This document shows positions 35,609-42,780 of a stretch of DNA of 42,780 nt, piece after piece. Made by a program: the position numbers and the translations under genes. Position 1 is the stretch's first letter. Every line of letters starts with the position of its first letter. Source of the DNA: an uncultured Prevotella sp. (GTDB taxonomy: Bacteria; Bacteroidota; Bacteroidia; Bacteroidales; Bacteroidaceae); NCBI GenBank assembly GCA_900315955.1, contig ONBC01000010.1:1-42780 (forward strand), given 5' to 3'. Below the pieces are notes generated by a model. The model did no database searches and had not been told where the DNA came from. It saw only the letters and a program-made list of their open reading frames with translations.

Positions 35609-36565
35609 ATGAAGAATCAGAAGATGTACGAGCCAGGGGACAAGCTCATCAATGTTATCAGCGACAATTATGCCGTGCTACAGAGTTTAGGAGCATTTGG
35701 TATTCATCTCGGCTTCGGGGACAAAACCGTTGAGGAGGTTTGTGAATATGAACATGTGGACACCTATACTTTCTTAGCCGTGGTCAACTTCACGGTGAAC
35801 GGCAGTCGATCGTTTGATGAGCCGAGCAAAGTTTCTATTCCAACCTTGATGCATTATCTGAAGGAGAGCCACGAATATTTCTTGGGCTTCCAATTGCCGA
35901 GTATTCGTCGGCAGTTGGAGGAGGGGCTTGACAAAAACGATAACTTAGCCCGGCTTATCATCAGACTCTTTGAAGAATATCAGCGTGCCATCCACAACCA
36001 TATGCATTATGAGGAGAAAACGGTGTTCCCCTATGTTGAAGCTTTGCAGCGTGGGGAACGGCCCGAAGATTATGACGTGCAGACTTATTCGAAACACCAT
36101 TCATCAACCGACCGTAAACTGGCTGAGCTGAAGAATATTATCATCAAATACTTGCCTTCTGACGGGCTTCATAACAATCAGCTCACCGCCACGCTTTATG
36201 AAATCTACAACTGTGAGGAATGGCTCTTAGAGCATGCCGCTGTGGAGGAACAAATTTTTATTCCGGCAGTAAGAGAGCTTGAAAGGAAGACTCGGCAAAG
36301 CGATGTGAGCCTGAAGATAAGCAACATCATCAGCAAGGCACCGACTTCCGGTGATGCGCTCAGCGACCGAGAGAAAGATGTCATTGTAGCTCTTGTTCAG
36401 GGTATGACAAACAAGGAGATTGCCGAACATCTCTATATCTCCATCAACACGGTCATCACGCATCGCCGAAATATCGCCAAGAAACTGCAGATCCACTCGG
36501 CTGCCGGCCTGACGATTTATGCCATCGTCAACAACCTCGTGGATATAAGCAGCGTGAAACTTTAA
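35609..36565 (+). CDS. Hemerythrin-domain protein fused to a LuxR-type HTH
   Basis: A 318-residue predicted regulator. The N-terminus (about 1-55, KMYEPGDKLINVISDNYAVL and GIHLGFGDKTVEEVCE) resembles the DUF542 segment of RIC/ScdA/YtfE iron-sulfur repair proteins. A hemerythrin domain follows (about 85-225) with candidate iron ligands in SHEYF, HNHMHYEEKTVFPYVE, SKHHSSTD and LLEHAAVEEQIFIP. A C-terminal LuxR HTH (about 245-310) has LSDREKDVIVALVQGMTNKE and SINTVITHRRNIAKKL. It may sense O2 or NO through the di-iron site. Its promoter is weak (TTATTTTG); no partner kinase adjoins. Confidence 0.88.
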   Translation: MKNQKMYEPGDKLINVISDNYAVLQSLGAFGIHLGFGDKTVEEVCEYEHVDTYTFLAVVNFTVNGSRSFDEPSKVSIPTLMHYLKESHEYFLGFQLPSIRRQLEEGLDKNDNLARLIIRLFEEYQRAIHNHMHYEEKTVFPYVEALQRGERPEDYDVQTYSKHHSSTDRKLAELKNIIIKYLPSDGLHNNQLTATLYEIYNCEEWLLEHAAVEEQIFIPAVRELERKTRQSDVSLKISNIISKAPTSGDALSDREKDVIVALVQGMTNKEIAEHLYISINTVITHRRNIAKKLQIHSAAGLTIYAIVNNLVDISSVKL

Positions 36566-36577
36566 TGTCGGAACACC

Positions 36578-36623
36578 TTAAACTTTGAAGTTTAATAATG
36601 CAGTACTTGAACATTGAAGTACT
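36578..36623. terminator. Two tandem hairpins between convergent genes
   Basis: TTAAACTT-TG-AAGTTTAA (36578-36595) and AGTACTT-8 bases-AAGTACT (36602-36623) are back-to-back stems in the gap between the hemerythrin-LuxR stop and the phospholipase D stop. They probably end one or both transcripts; a T run (36631-36637) follows the second. Confidence 0.55.
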
Positions 36624-36637
36624 TTGAGCGCATTTTT

Positions 36638-37909
36638 TTACAAGAACGGAGTCAGCAGATGAGCGAACCATCCTCGGAACTTATCGCCACGAGTGCGCCA
36701 CGTGTTCCACGTCTTGGGGGTGAGCTTAAAGCAGTCTTTCTTCTCTCCGTCGAAGAGGTTTGAGAGCTCATCTGTCGTACAAGGGTCGATGATGACCGCA
36801 TTCTCTTCATAGTCCCAGGAAAGGCTGCGCGAGTTGAGGTTTGCCGAGCCCACGGTGCAGAATCTGCCGTCAACCATGATGATCTTTGTGTGATGGAACC
36901 CAGGCATGTACATCCATACGGTACATCCGTGCTTCATCAGTTTATGAGCGTTGTAGAAGCCACAGTCGGGGGTCAAAGGAATGTCGCTCCTCACGGAGAG
37001 CATGATCTCAACTTTCACACCGCGTTTGACTGCGGCTTTCAGCGCTTCCTTAATCTTGTGGTTCAGCGTGAAGTAAGGATTGATAATCTTGATGCTGTCC
37101 TTCGCATAACGGATGGCATTGGTATAAAACTCGCGTATGATTTTATTGGATGTGTGCGGTTCACGGTTGATGATGCCTACCATCTTATGGCCGGCTGAGC
37201 CACAGACATCCGGCTTCAGACCTGTGAAATAATCATCCTTGCCGGCTTCACGGAAATACTTGGCACCGCCGACATGTTGCTTCGTCACTTTGTTCCACAT
37301 CTTCAGGAAGATACGCTGAAGCGTGTTCACCTCCGTGCCTTGGATGCGACAATGCATGTCGTGCCACGAGCCAACCTCTTTTGTGCCTTTGGTATAATAG
37401 TCGGCCACGTTCATGCCACCCGTATAAGCTATTTGCCCGTCGATGACTACTATCTTACGGTGGTCACGGCTCCATATATCGTCAAGCCATGGAAACTTCA
37501 CGGGATTGAACTCATAGATTTCAATGCCCAACTCACGAATACGCCGGAGGTCTTGTTTGCGCATGGGACTGTTGTTGGAGATGTTTCCGAAGCCATCGAA
37601 GAGCAAACGCACCTCCACACCTTCTTTCACTTTCTTAGCGAGCCGCGTGACGAGCTCACTGTTGATAGAGTCGTTGCGAAAGTTGAAGTATTCCATATGA
37701 ATGGATGAGCGGGCCTCTTCGATCGCTTTGAAAAGGTCGTCAAACTTCTCTTGCCCAGTCATCAACAGCGTCACACTGTTGTCGCATGAGAATGTTACAC
37801 CGCATTTCTCAAGGTGGCGCACGATGAGTGAATCGCTGGTCTGGGCTAAAGACAGGGTAGGGAGGGACAATATAAAGAGAGCGAGTATTATCCTGTTGAT
37901 AATCTTCAT
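36638..37909 (-). CDS. Secreted phospholipase D/cardiolipin synthase-like protein
   Basis: A 423-residue protein from the ATG at 37909, which begins a clear signal peptide (MKIINRIILALFILSL...SLAQ). An upstream ATG at 37960 lies in a GC hairpin and adds an Arg-rich run, so I reject it. Two HKD motifs are intact: SRDHRKIVVIDG and FHHTKIIMVDG, each followed by Asn- or Gly-containing active-site loops. The lack of membrane anchors favours an exported PLD over classical cardiolipin synthase; Cls-like activity in the periplasm remains possible. It follows kdsD on the same strand. Confidence 0.85.
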   Translation of the reverse strand: MKIINRIILALFILSLPTLSLAQTSDSLIVRHLEKCGVTFSCDNSVTLLMTGQEKFDDLFKAIEEARSSIHMEYFNFRNDSINSELVTRLAKKVKEGVEVRLLFDGFGNISNNSPMRKQDLRRIRELGIEIYEFNPVKFPWLDDIWSRDHRKIVVIDGQIAYTGGMNVADYYTKGTKEVGSWHDMHCRIQGTEVNTLQRIFLKMWNKVTKQHVGGAKYFREAGKDDYFTGLKPDVCGSAGHKMVGIINREPHTSNKIIREFYTNAIRYAKDSIKIINPYFTLNHKIKEALKAAVKRGVKVEIMLSVRSDIPLTPDCGFYNAHKLMKHGCTVWMYMPGFHHTKIIMVDGRFCTVGSANLNSRSLSWDYEENAVIIDPCTTDELSNLFDGEKKDCFKLTPKTWNTWRTRGDKFRGWFAHLLTPFL

Positions 37910-37936
37910 AGTGATGTTTTGTGTATTATGGCATAG

Positions 37937-37958
37937 GCGTCGCCGTGAACGGCGACGC
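37937..37958 (-). repeat. GC-rich hairpin before the phospholipase D gene
   Basis: A 9-bp perfect stem (GCGTCGCCG / CGGCGACGC) with a TGAA loop, between kdsD and the phospholipase D gene. There is no T run, so it is more like a REP-type palindrome than a terminator. Confidence 0.6.
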
Positions 37959-38001
37959 ACATAACTGGACAGAAGCAGCGGGGAGGCTGCGAGTTCTCGA
38001 C

Positions 38002-38988
38002 TTACAGCATTGATGCAGCGTAGCTGTCTACGATACCCAAGAGGTGATGACTTTTGTTGCAGACAAGCACAGAGTGGATCTTAAACTTGTGCATGATGCG
38101 CTGGATCTCAGATACCTTTGTTGTGGGGAGCACTGTCTTAGGCTCTCGTGTCATAATATCGGCCACGGTGTGATCGAAAAACTCAGCTTGCCAGCGTTCC
38201 ATGGCCCGACGGATATCGCCATCGGTGATCATGCCAGCCACAGTCTTGTCATCATTCAGAGCTACACCCAGTCCAAGTTTTCCACTCGACACTTCGATGA
38301 TAGCCTTGCCGAGATGCATCTCCTGTGGAATGATCGGGAGGTCATCGGTACGCATGACATCTTCTGCCGTGGTAAGGAGTCGCTTGCCGAGCTCGCCACC
38401 GGGATGGAACTGCGCAAAGTCGCGCGGCTTAAAATCGCGGACTTGCATCAAGGCCACCGCCAAGGCATCCCCCATGGCGAGAGCCGCCGTGGTGGAGCTC
38501 GTCGGGGCGAGGTTCAACGGGCAAGCCTCATGCTCGACAAAGACCTTCACGTGAACGGTGGAGTATTTGGCCAAGAGCGACTCGGGATTGCGGCTCATGC
38601 CTATGATGGGTACGTGCATGTGGAGCAGAATTGGGATGAAGCGAAGAAGCTCGTCCGTCTGTCCGGAGTTGCTGATGGCAAGCACCACATCCTCTGATGT
38701 CATGGCACCGAGGTCACCGTGGTAAGCATCGAGCGGGTTGATAAAGAACGCCGGAGTGCCCGTGGAAGCGAGCGTAGCGGCAATCTTCGCACCAATGTTG
38801 CCACTCTTTCCTACGCCTGTGACAATGACCTTGCCGTGGCAGTGGTACATGAGCGATACGGCTTTCTCAAAGTTCTCATCAAGTTGTGGTATGAGGTCGA
38901 GTATGGCCTGAGCTTCATCACGAAGACACTGTTCGCCATATCTGTTTGAGTGTTTCAATCTTTCCTCGGGAGTATTGTTGTTTGACAT
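38002..38988 (-). CDS. kdsD: D-arabinose 5-phosphate isomerase (KpsF/GutQ family)
   Basis: A 328-residue isomerase that makes arabinose 5-phosphate from ribulose 5-phosphate, the first step of Kdo synthesis. An N-terminal SIS domain (about 40-175: GKVIVTGVGKSGNIGAKIAATLASTG, AISNSGQTDELL, PTSSTTAALAMGDALAVAL) is followed by two CBS domains (about 205-325). Length and order are those of KdsD. The substrate for its product enzyme, KdsA, is encoded upstream on the same strand, 102 bases away. Confidence 0.94.
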   Translation of the reverse strand: MSNNNTPEERLKHSNRYGEQCLRDEAQAILDLIPQLDENFEKAVSLMYHCHGKVIVTGVGKSGNIGAKIAATLASTGTPAFFINPLDAYHGDLGAMTSEDVVLAISNSGQTDELLRFIPILLHMHVPIIGMSRNPESLLAKYSTVHVKVFVEHEACPLNLAPTSSTTAALAMGDALAVALMQVRDFKPRDFAQFHPGGELGKRLLTTAEDVMRTDDLPIIPQEMHLGKAIIEVSSGKLGLGVALNDDKTVAGMITDGDIRRAMERWQAEFFDHTVADIMTREPKTVLPTTKVSEIQRIMHKFKIHSVLVCNKSHHLLGIVDSYAASML

Positions 38989-39090
38989 TTTATATATTGT
39001 TGCGGGTTGGTGAACGGTGATAAGAGCGCCGCTGCACAGAACTCAATAGTTGTTTTCATATTGTCCGTTGGTGGTTGCCACAAAGAACTC

Positions 39091-39855
39091 TTAGCCGATG
39101 AGTTGTTTGACAAGTGCCCCGAGCTTATGAAGCTCTAACATGTTCGCGGCATCAGAGAGACCCTTGTCGGGGTCGGGATGAACCTCAAAGAAGAATCCGG
39201 TGGCACCGAAAGCTTTCGCGGCGAGCGCCATAGAAGGCACGAAGCGGCGGTCGCCAACGGTCTTGCCGTCGCCAGCTGAAGGACGCTGCACGCTGTGGGT
39301 ACAGTCCATAATGACCGTTGGCGCTATCTCTTTCATGTCGGGGATATTGCGGAAGTCGACCACCAGGTTGTTGTATCCGAAGCAGTTGCCACGCTCCGTG
39401 AGCCATACCTCCCGGGCACCACTGTCCATCGCTTTCTCAAAAGGATAGCGCATGTCCTTGCCCGAGAGAAACTGTGCTTTCTTGATGTTGACGATCTTTC
39501 CGGTCTTGGCTGCTGCCACGAGCAGGTCGGTCTGACGACAGAGAAAAGCTGGTATCTGTAGAATGTCCACGACCTCGCCAGCAGGAGCAGCCTGCCACGA
39601 CTCATGAATATCCGTGGTGAGACGAAGTCCGTATTTAGTTTTCACGTCAGCCAGCATCTGCAGGCCTTTGTCGATGCCGGGACCACGGAACGAGTGGAGA
39701 CTGGTGCGATTGGCTTTGTCGAAGCTCGCCTTGAAGATGATGTCGGTGCCCAGTTCGCCGTTGATGCGGACAAGCTCCTGAGCTACGGTGTCAAGAAGTT
39801 CAGCCGACTCAATGACACAGGGACCGGCAATGAGTTTTATATTGTTTGATGACAT
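39091..39855 (-). CDS. kdsA: Kdo-8-phosphate synthase
   Basis: A 254-residue aldolase that condenses arabinose 5-phosphate with phosphoenolpyruvate. LIAGPCVIESAELL, KASFDKANRTS and DIHESWQA are the usual N-terminal motifs; WLTERGNCFGYNNLVVDFR and VIMDCTHSVQRP complete the active site (CxNxH pattern). It is shorter than the 280-residue enteric enzyme. Adjacent kdsD makes its substrate, so the two form a Kdo-for-lipid-A block. The gene starts 53 bases after the mscS stop. Confidence 0.95.
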   Translation of the reverse strand: MSSNNIKLIAGPCVIESAELLDTVAQELVRINGELGTDIIFKASFDKANRTSLHSFRGPGIDKGLQMLADVKTKYGLRLTTDIHESWQAAPAGEVVDILQIPAFLCRQTDLLVAAAKTGKIVNIKKAQFLSGKDMRYPFEKAMDSGAREVWLTERGNCFGYNNLVVDFRNIPDMKEIAPTVIMDCTHSVQRPSAGDGKTVGDRRFVPSMALAAKAFGATGFFFEVHPDPDKGLSDAANMLELHKLGALVKQLIG

Positions 39856-39908
39856 ATTTATTTTGACATATTATTACGGACGGCCCGAAAGATCACGTCC
39901 TATATTTC

Positions 39909-42434
39909 TTAATTCCCTTTAATAATTTTCTCTGCTTCCTCTTCCGAATCAGCGTGTTTTACTTGAGGTGCACCGGGGTGCACCATATGGGCGGTATCAG
40001 AGACAATATGTATGTCTCGTTGTGGATAAGGGATCTCTATCTGTTTTTCATTGAGCGCATTGTAGACTGCCTCTAAGATGTCGCCCTCAGCATAAACCTG
40101 CTTGCGTGAGTCGACCCATGCGAGAACCTTGAAATCAACGGAGTTGTCGCCGAACCCCGTGAAGACCGATTTGAGATACTTGATATAGCCCGACTTGTTC
40201 AGCTTGGCCACAGCCTCGTCGATAGTCTGTTTCACAACCGGCACCTTGGAGCCGTAAGCGACTCCAACCGGAATGATGGAGAGCACGTTGCCATGATTGC
40301 GCGTCAGGTTCTTGTAATTTTTCGAGAAGAGCTGCGAGTTTTGAAAGGCGATGACCGAGCCATCGAGTGCCTCCAGCGTCGTGGAGGTGTAACTGATGTT
40401 GCTCACCGTTCCTCTCGTGCCATCGATGGAGATGTAGTCGCCGACCTTGATGCGGCCTGCCATAAGCGAGATGCCATAGTAGAGATTCTCGAGGATATCC
40501 TTCATGGCAAAACCAATACCAGTGGAAAGCCCCGCGGAGATAGCCACGATCCACGAATTGTCGATGTGGAAGATGGTGAGGGTTACAAGAATCCACGCAC
40601 CCCAAATCACCACTTGGATAAGGTTACGCCAGATTGCCGTATGGCTTTCCACATTCTGCAAGACCATCTTCCTTTTCTCTGCCTTGGCTTTCCGCTCCTC
40701 GCGCTTCATGAGCTGATAGTGGAGGGTATGGAGCGAGACATGGTTGACATATTTGGCAAGGAAGAAGAGCACGGCAGCCTGCACAGCCTGCATGATGCTG
40801 AACGTGAATTTCGCCGAGTGGATCAATGGGCGGTTGAAGAGTTGAAGCGTGGTGTCGCTGAGGTTGAACACGTCGGCAGCCCAGTAGATGCTGATCAGAA
40901 TGGATAGTGTTCCCAAGACCGGCAGAATGGCCGTATAAAGGAGCCGGAAGAGCCAGGTGCGGCTCACGGGCGTGTCATCGTCGAAATACTTGCGCTTGGG
41001 GTTGCTGCCGTATTGACGGAGCAAGTCGGACACACAGGTGATGGTCAGAATACACGTCAACTGCATCGTCCACCAGATGAGCATCTCCACCGAGAAAAGC
41101 GTGTAGCCACTCATCGAAGCAATGTCGCAGGCAATGAAGACAAAGAACGACACCCAGGCATAGAAAGAGTCTGAACCCGGAAGGGATTTGGCATTGCCTT
41201 TGAGCGTGAGCCATTGCCACACCGTAGCTGCGAGCAGAATGGGCGGCATGACAAGATCCGTCAGATCATTGGGAATGAGGATGATACGGAAGAAGATGAC
41301 GATAAAGCACATCGCCATGATCGGAGCGTATATCTTAAAACCATTGCGTATCTGTGTACCATTGAGCCGAATGAGCAGCGACAAGAGGATGACGGCCATG
41401 AGCCAGGCATATTCGACAAGCAAGCCTGAGGCCATAGACAGGAAGTTCTGTGCGATGGTCGCCTTGATGACACCGAGCACGGCTGCGAAGGTCGTGACCG
41501 TGGCGGCAAGGATGATGCAGAGCCGCTTCGCCTTAAAGTCCTCTTTGGTCTTCTCCCCGCTGTCTGAGCCAAAGAGCCAGTGGATGATAAAATCAGCCTT
41601 GTTCTTCTTCATCAGCTGCGTCACAATAAAGCCGATGACAAAGTATGAAATGGCTGCGGCAATGAGGCCATAGAAGACTATGAGCGCAAGCAGAACAAGG
41701 ATGATACGACTGTCCCAGTCGGAACGGAAATGAGTGACCGGTTTATATTTCTCAGCCACGTTCTCTGATGTCTGTCTTAATTGTTGCCGCAGGTTCTTCA
41801 ATATGGTAAAGAAATTGGTGCCATCATTGGAGAAGATGCTTGATTGTATTTCTGTATAGCGGTGGTTGGCATAGTCGTTTAACGCCCGCAGACGAGCGTC
41901 AGTGCGCTTGTAGATCTCAATATATTGCTGGTTCTGTTGCTTGTTGTAGTCGAGGGTGCGTCGGATGTTTACGGCAAGGGTCAGACAGACGTTGCGGTCA
42001 ATCTGCTCCTGAGGACTAAGCGACGCGGTGTACATCGTGCTAAGGTCGGTGATCAGACTGTCGTAACGTGCGATCTCGGTGTTGGCCTCGTTGACATACT
42101 CACGGAAAGGACCTACCGTCTGCCGGAAGTCGCGATATTGCTCCGTAGCCTCATGGCAGGCGTAGGTCAGGTCAAACACGTTGCCGTTCTTCTGCGAATA
42201 GAGCATGATCGCATTCTGCTGACTGCGCTGCATGTTGCTGATCAGGTTGGACATAACCTGCTGCTGTCTTTCCTTCTCCGCACCCGATTGCCGCTCCAAC
42301 TTGTTGTGGTAGTGGGTGAGCTCGATGCGGAGCATTTTGAGTGTTCCCCCAATGTTACGTTCCTTGAGAACCGCATGGGAGGGCAGAACGAAAAGCAAGG
42401 TGAGAAGTATGGTGATAATAAACGACTTTTTCAT
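39909..42434 (-). CDS. Large MscS-type mechanosensitive channel
   Basis: An 841-residue inner-membrane channel with a signal peptide (MKKSFIITILLTLLFVLPSHA). A coiled-coil-rich periplasmic domain (about 30-230) leads to a series of membrane segments (about 240-600) and an MscS pore and beta domain at the C-terminus: LSTGIGFAMKDILENLYYGISLM, KVGDYISIDGTRGTVSNIS and ALDGSVIAFQNSQLFSKNYKN. The layout is like MscK/MscM, where the periplasmic part is a sensor. It releases solutes on osmotic downshock. An acidic and basic tail follows. It is upstream of kdsA, with a promoter 40 bases before. Confidence 0.9.
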   Translation of the reverse strand: MKKSFIITILLTLLFVLPSHAVLKERNIGGTLKMLRIELTHYHNKLERQSGAEKERQQQVMSNLISNMQRSQQNAIMLYSQKNGNVFDLTYACHEATEQYRDFRQTVGPFREYVNEANTEIARYDSLITDLSTMYTASLSPQEQIDRNVCLTLAVNIRRTLDYNKQQNQQYIEIYKRTDARLRALNDYANHRYTEIQSSIFSNDGTNFFTILKNLRQQLRQTSENVAEKYKPVTHFRSDWDSRIILVLLALIVFYGLIAAAISYFVIGFIVTQLMKKNKADFIIHWLFGSDSGEKTKEDFKAKRLCIILAATVTTFAAVLGVIKATIAQNFLSMASGLLVEYAWLMAVILLSLLIRLNGTQIRNGFKIYAPIMAMCFIVIFFRIILIPNDLTDLVMPPILLAATVWQWLTLKGNAKSLPGSDSFYAWVSFFVFIACDIASMSGYTLFSVEMLIWWTMQLTCILTITCVSDLLRQYGSNPKRKYFDDDTPVSRTWLFRLLYTAILPVLGTLSILISIYWAADVFNLSDTTLQLFNRPLIHSAKFTFSIMQAVQAAVLFFLAKYVNHVSLHTLHYQLMKREERKAKAEKRKMVLQNVESHTAIWRNLIQVVIWGAWILVTLTIFHIDNSWIVAISAGLSTGIGFAMKDILENLYYGISLMAGRIKVGDYISIDGTRGTVSNISYTSTTLEALDGSVIAFQNSQLFSKNYKNLTRNHGNVLSIIPVGVAYGSKVPVVKQTIDEAVAKLNKSGYIKYLKSVFTGFGDNSVDFKVLAWVDSRKQVYAEGDILEAVYNALNEKQIEIPYPQRDIHIVSDTAHMVHPGAPQVKHADSEEEAEKIIKGN

Positions 42435-42473
42435 GACCCGATTTTTCTTCTGAAGAAGGTTATTTTATTGTTG

Positions 42474-42481
42474 CAAAGTTA
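42474..42481 (-). promoter_or_regulatory. mscS-type gene promoter, -7 box
   Basis: TAACTTTG on the minus strand, 40 bases before the channel ATG. Confidence 0.65.
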
Positions 42482-42575
42482 CAGAAATATTCTCAAAACA
42501 CAAAACGTTTCTTTGTTTGAAAGTTGAGTGTTCTGTGTTAAGTAAAAAGCCAACACTCATTACTAAGCATTTAAC

Positions 42576-42610
42576 TGTCTTTTTTAATAAGGTTGACAAA
42601 GTAGTCAACC
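42576..42610 (+). repeat. Hairpin-bearing direct repeat, copy 1
   Basis: TGTC plus a T run and AATAAGGTTGACA, then the inverted arm GTCAACC. The arms GGTTGAC and GTCAACC can pair with a 6-base spacer. The same element recurs at 42697-42733. It lies in the gap between the mscS promoter and the partial gene at the right edge. Confidence 0.75.
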
Positions 42611-42649
42611 AAAAACGTTAAACTACAACTGCGAGGCATGATGCCGGAC

Positions 42650-42700
42650 GTGACACGTATGAGGCAGGATCGTGACACAGTTGAGGCAGGATCGTGTGTC
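42650..42700. repeat. Second copy of the 22-bp repeat family, two units
   Basis: On the minus strand, two 22-base units of CACGATCCTGCCTCA(A/T)-type sequence ending GTGT, related to the array at 15749-15855. It lies between the two hairpin-bearing direct repeats. The 22-base period is shared with the other array. Confidence 0.8.
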
Positions 42701-42733
42701 TTTTTTTAAATAAGGTTGACACCTAAAGTCAAC
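42697..42733 (+). repeat. Hairpin-bearing direct repeat, copy 2
   Basis: A near match to copy 1: T run, AAATAAGGTTGACA, then GTCAAC, with GTTGAC and GTCAAC arms 7 bases apart. It ends one base before the start codon of the next gene, so it would occlude its ribosome-binding region if folded or bound. Confidence 0.75.
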
Positions 42734-42734
42734 A

Positions 42735-42780
42735 ATGATGGAAAAGACTAAAAGTTTGCTCCAGACTTCATTGGAGCGCA
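42735..42780 (+). CDS. Start of an unidentified gene (3' end outside window)
   Basis: ATG ATG at 42735-42740 opens a frame (MMEKTKSLLQTSLER) that runs off the window. Fifteen residues are too few for a family call; an integral membrane transporter is one guess I cannot support. Its position right after the repeat elements is the only context. Confidence 0.35.
   Translation, partial: MMEKTKSLLQTSLER

Noticed and set aside
37937-37958. Terminator after kdsD
   Set aside because: The GC stem has no following T run, so it is reported as a repeat.

Overview
The window looks like a chromosomal segment of a Prevotella-like member of the Bacteroidales. Many genes are preceded by the Bacteroidota-type -7 box TAnnTTTG, Shine-Dalgarno sequences are weak, and several protein families are typical of the phylum (GSCFA, YfhO, DUF3987/DUF5675, type II pantothenate kinase, clostripain-like lipoproteins). 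Almost all of it is compact single-copy housekeeping DNA of moderate GC. Two parts stand out as accessory: the very GC-rich first 1.1 kb, and a defence locus at about 11.2-17.5 kb.

Layout. 1-1.1 kb: the end of a DUF3987 protein plus a DUF5675 protein, a mobile-type cassette. 1.2-10.3 kb: a C11 peptidase lipoprotein, valS, then mazG, a lipoprotein, rnz, an aminotransferase and a LolC/E-type permease. 10.3-17.4 kb, minus strand: a TerB-N/TerB-C protein, a DUF2791-type P-loop ATPase and an Lhr-like DEAH helicase, followed by a B3/4-domain protein (ATGA overlap with the helicase) and pantothenate kinase. The first three match the composition of the described anti-phage system Shango (SngA-SngB-SngC). 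17.7-22.6 kb: mtaB with a glycosyltransferase, rpsO and typA. 22.8-28.8 kb: a thioredoxin-MarR pair, a GSCFA protein, a TrmH-type methyltransferase, a LolA-like protein and a YfhO membrane protein. 28.8-34.1 kb: mtnN-luxS (activated methyl cycle, AI-2), pyrH, and hisG-hisD-hisC. 34.2-42.4 kb: an MltF-like lytic transglycosylase, a hemerythrin-LuxR regulator, a secreted phospholipase D, kdsD and kdsA (Kdo synthesis) and a large MscS-type channel. A new gene begins at the right edge.

The strongest biology is the defence locus. Its promoter overlaps an 18-bp inverted repeat. sngA and sngB are separated by a four-and-a-half-copy 22-bp tandem array, and sngB appears to have its own promoter. The B3/4 gene is translationally coupled to the helicase. 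The same 22-bp repeat family recurs at the right end of the window, where it sits between two copies of a hairpin element just upstream of another gene. Other items worth a look are a cysteine-rich MarR protein coupled to thioredoxin, a hemerythrin-HTH fusion, a palindrome in the hisG leader, and an antisense overlap between coaW and the permease gene.

All calls come from reading motifs, lengths and context by eye. No database search was run, and promoter calls rest mainly on the -7 box.
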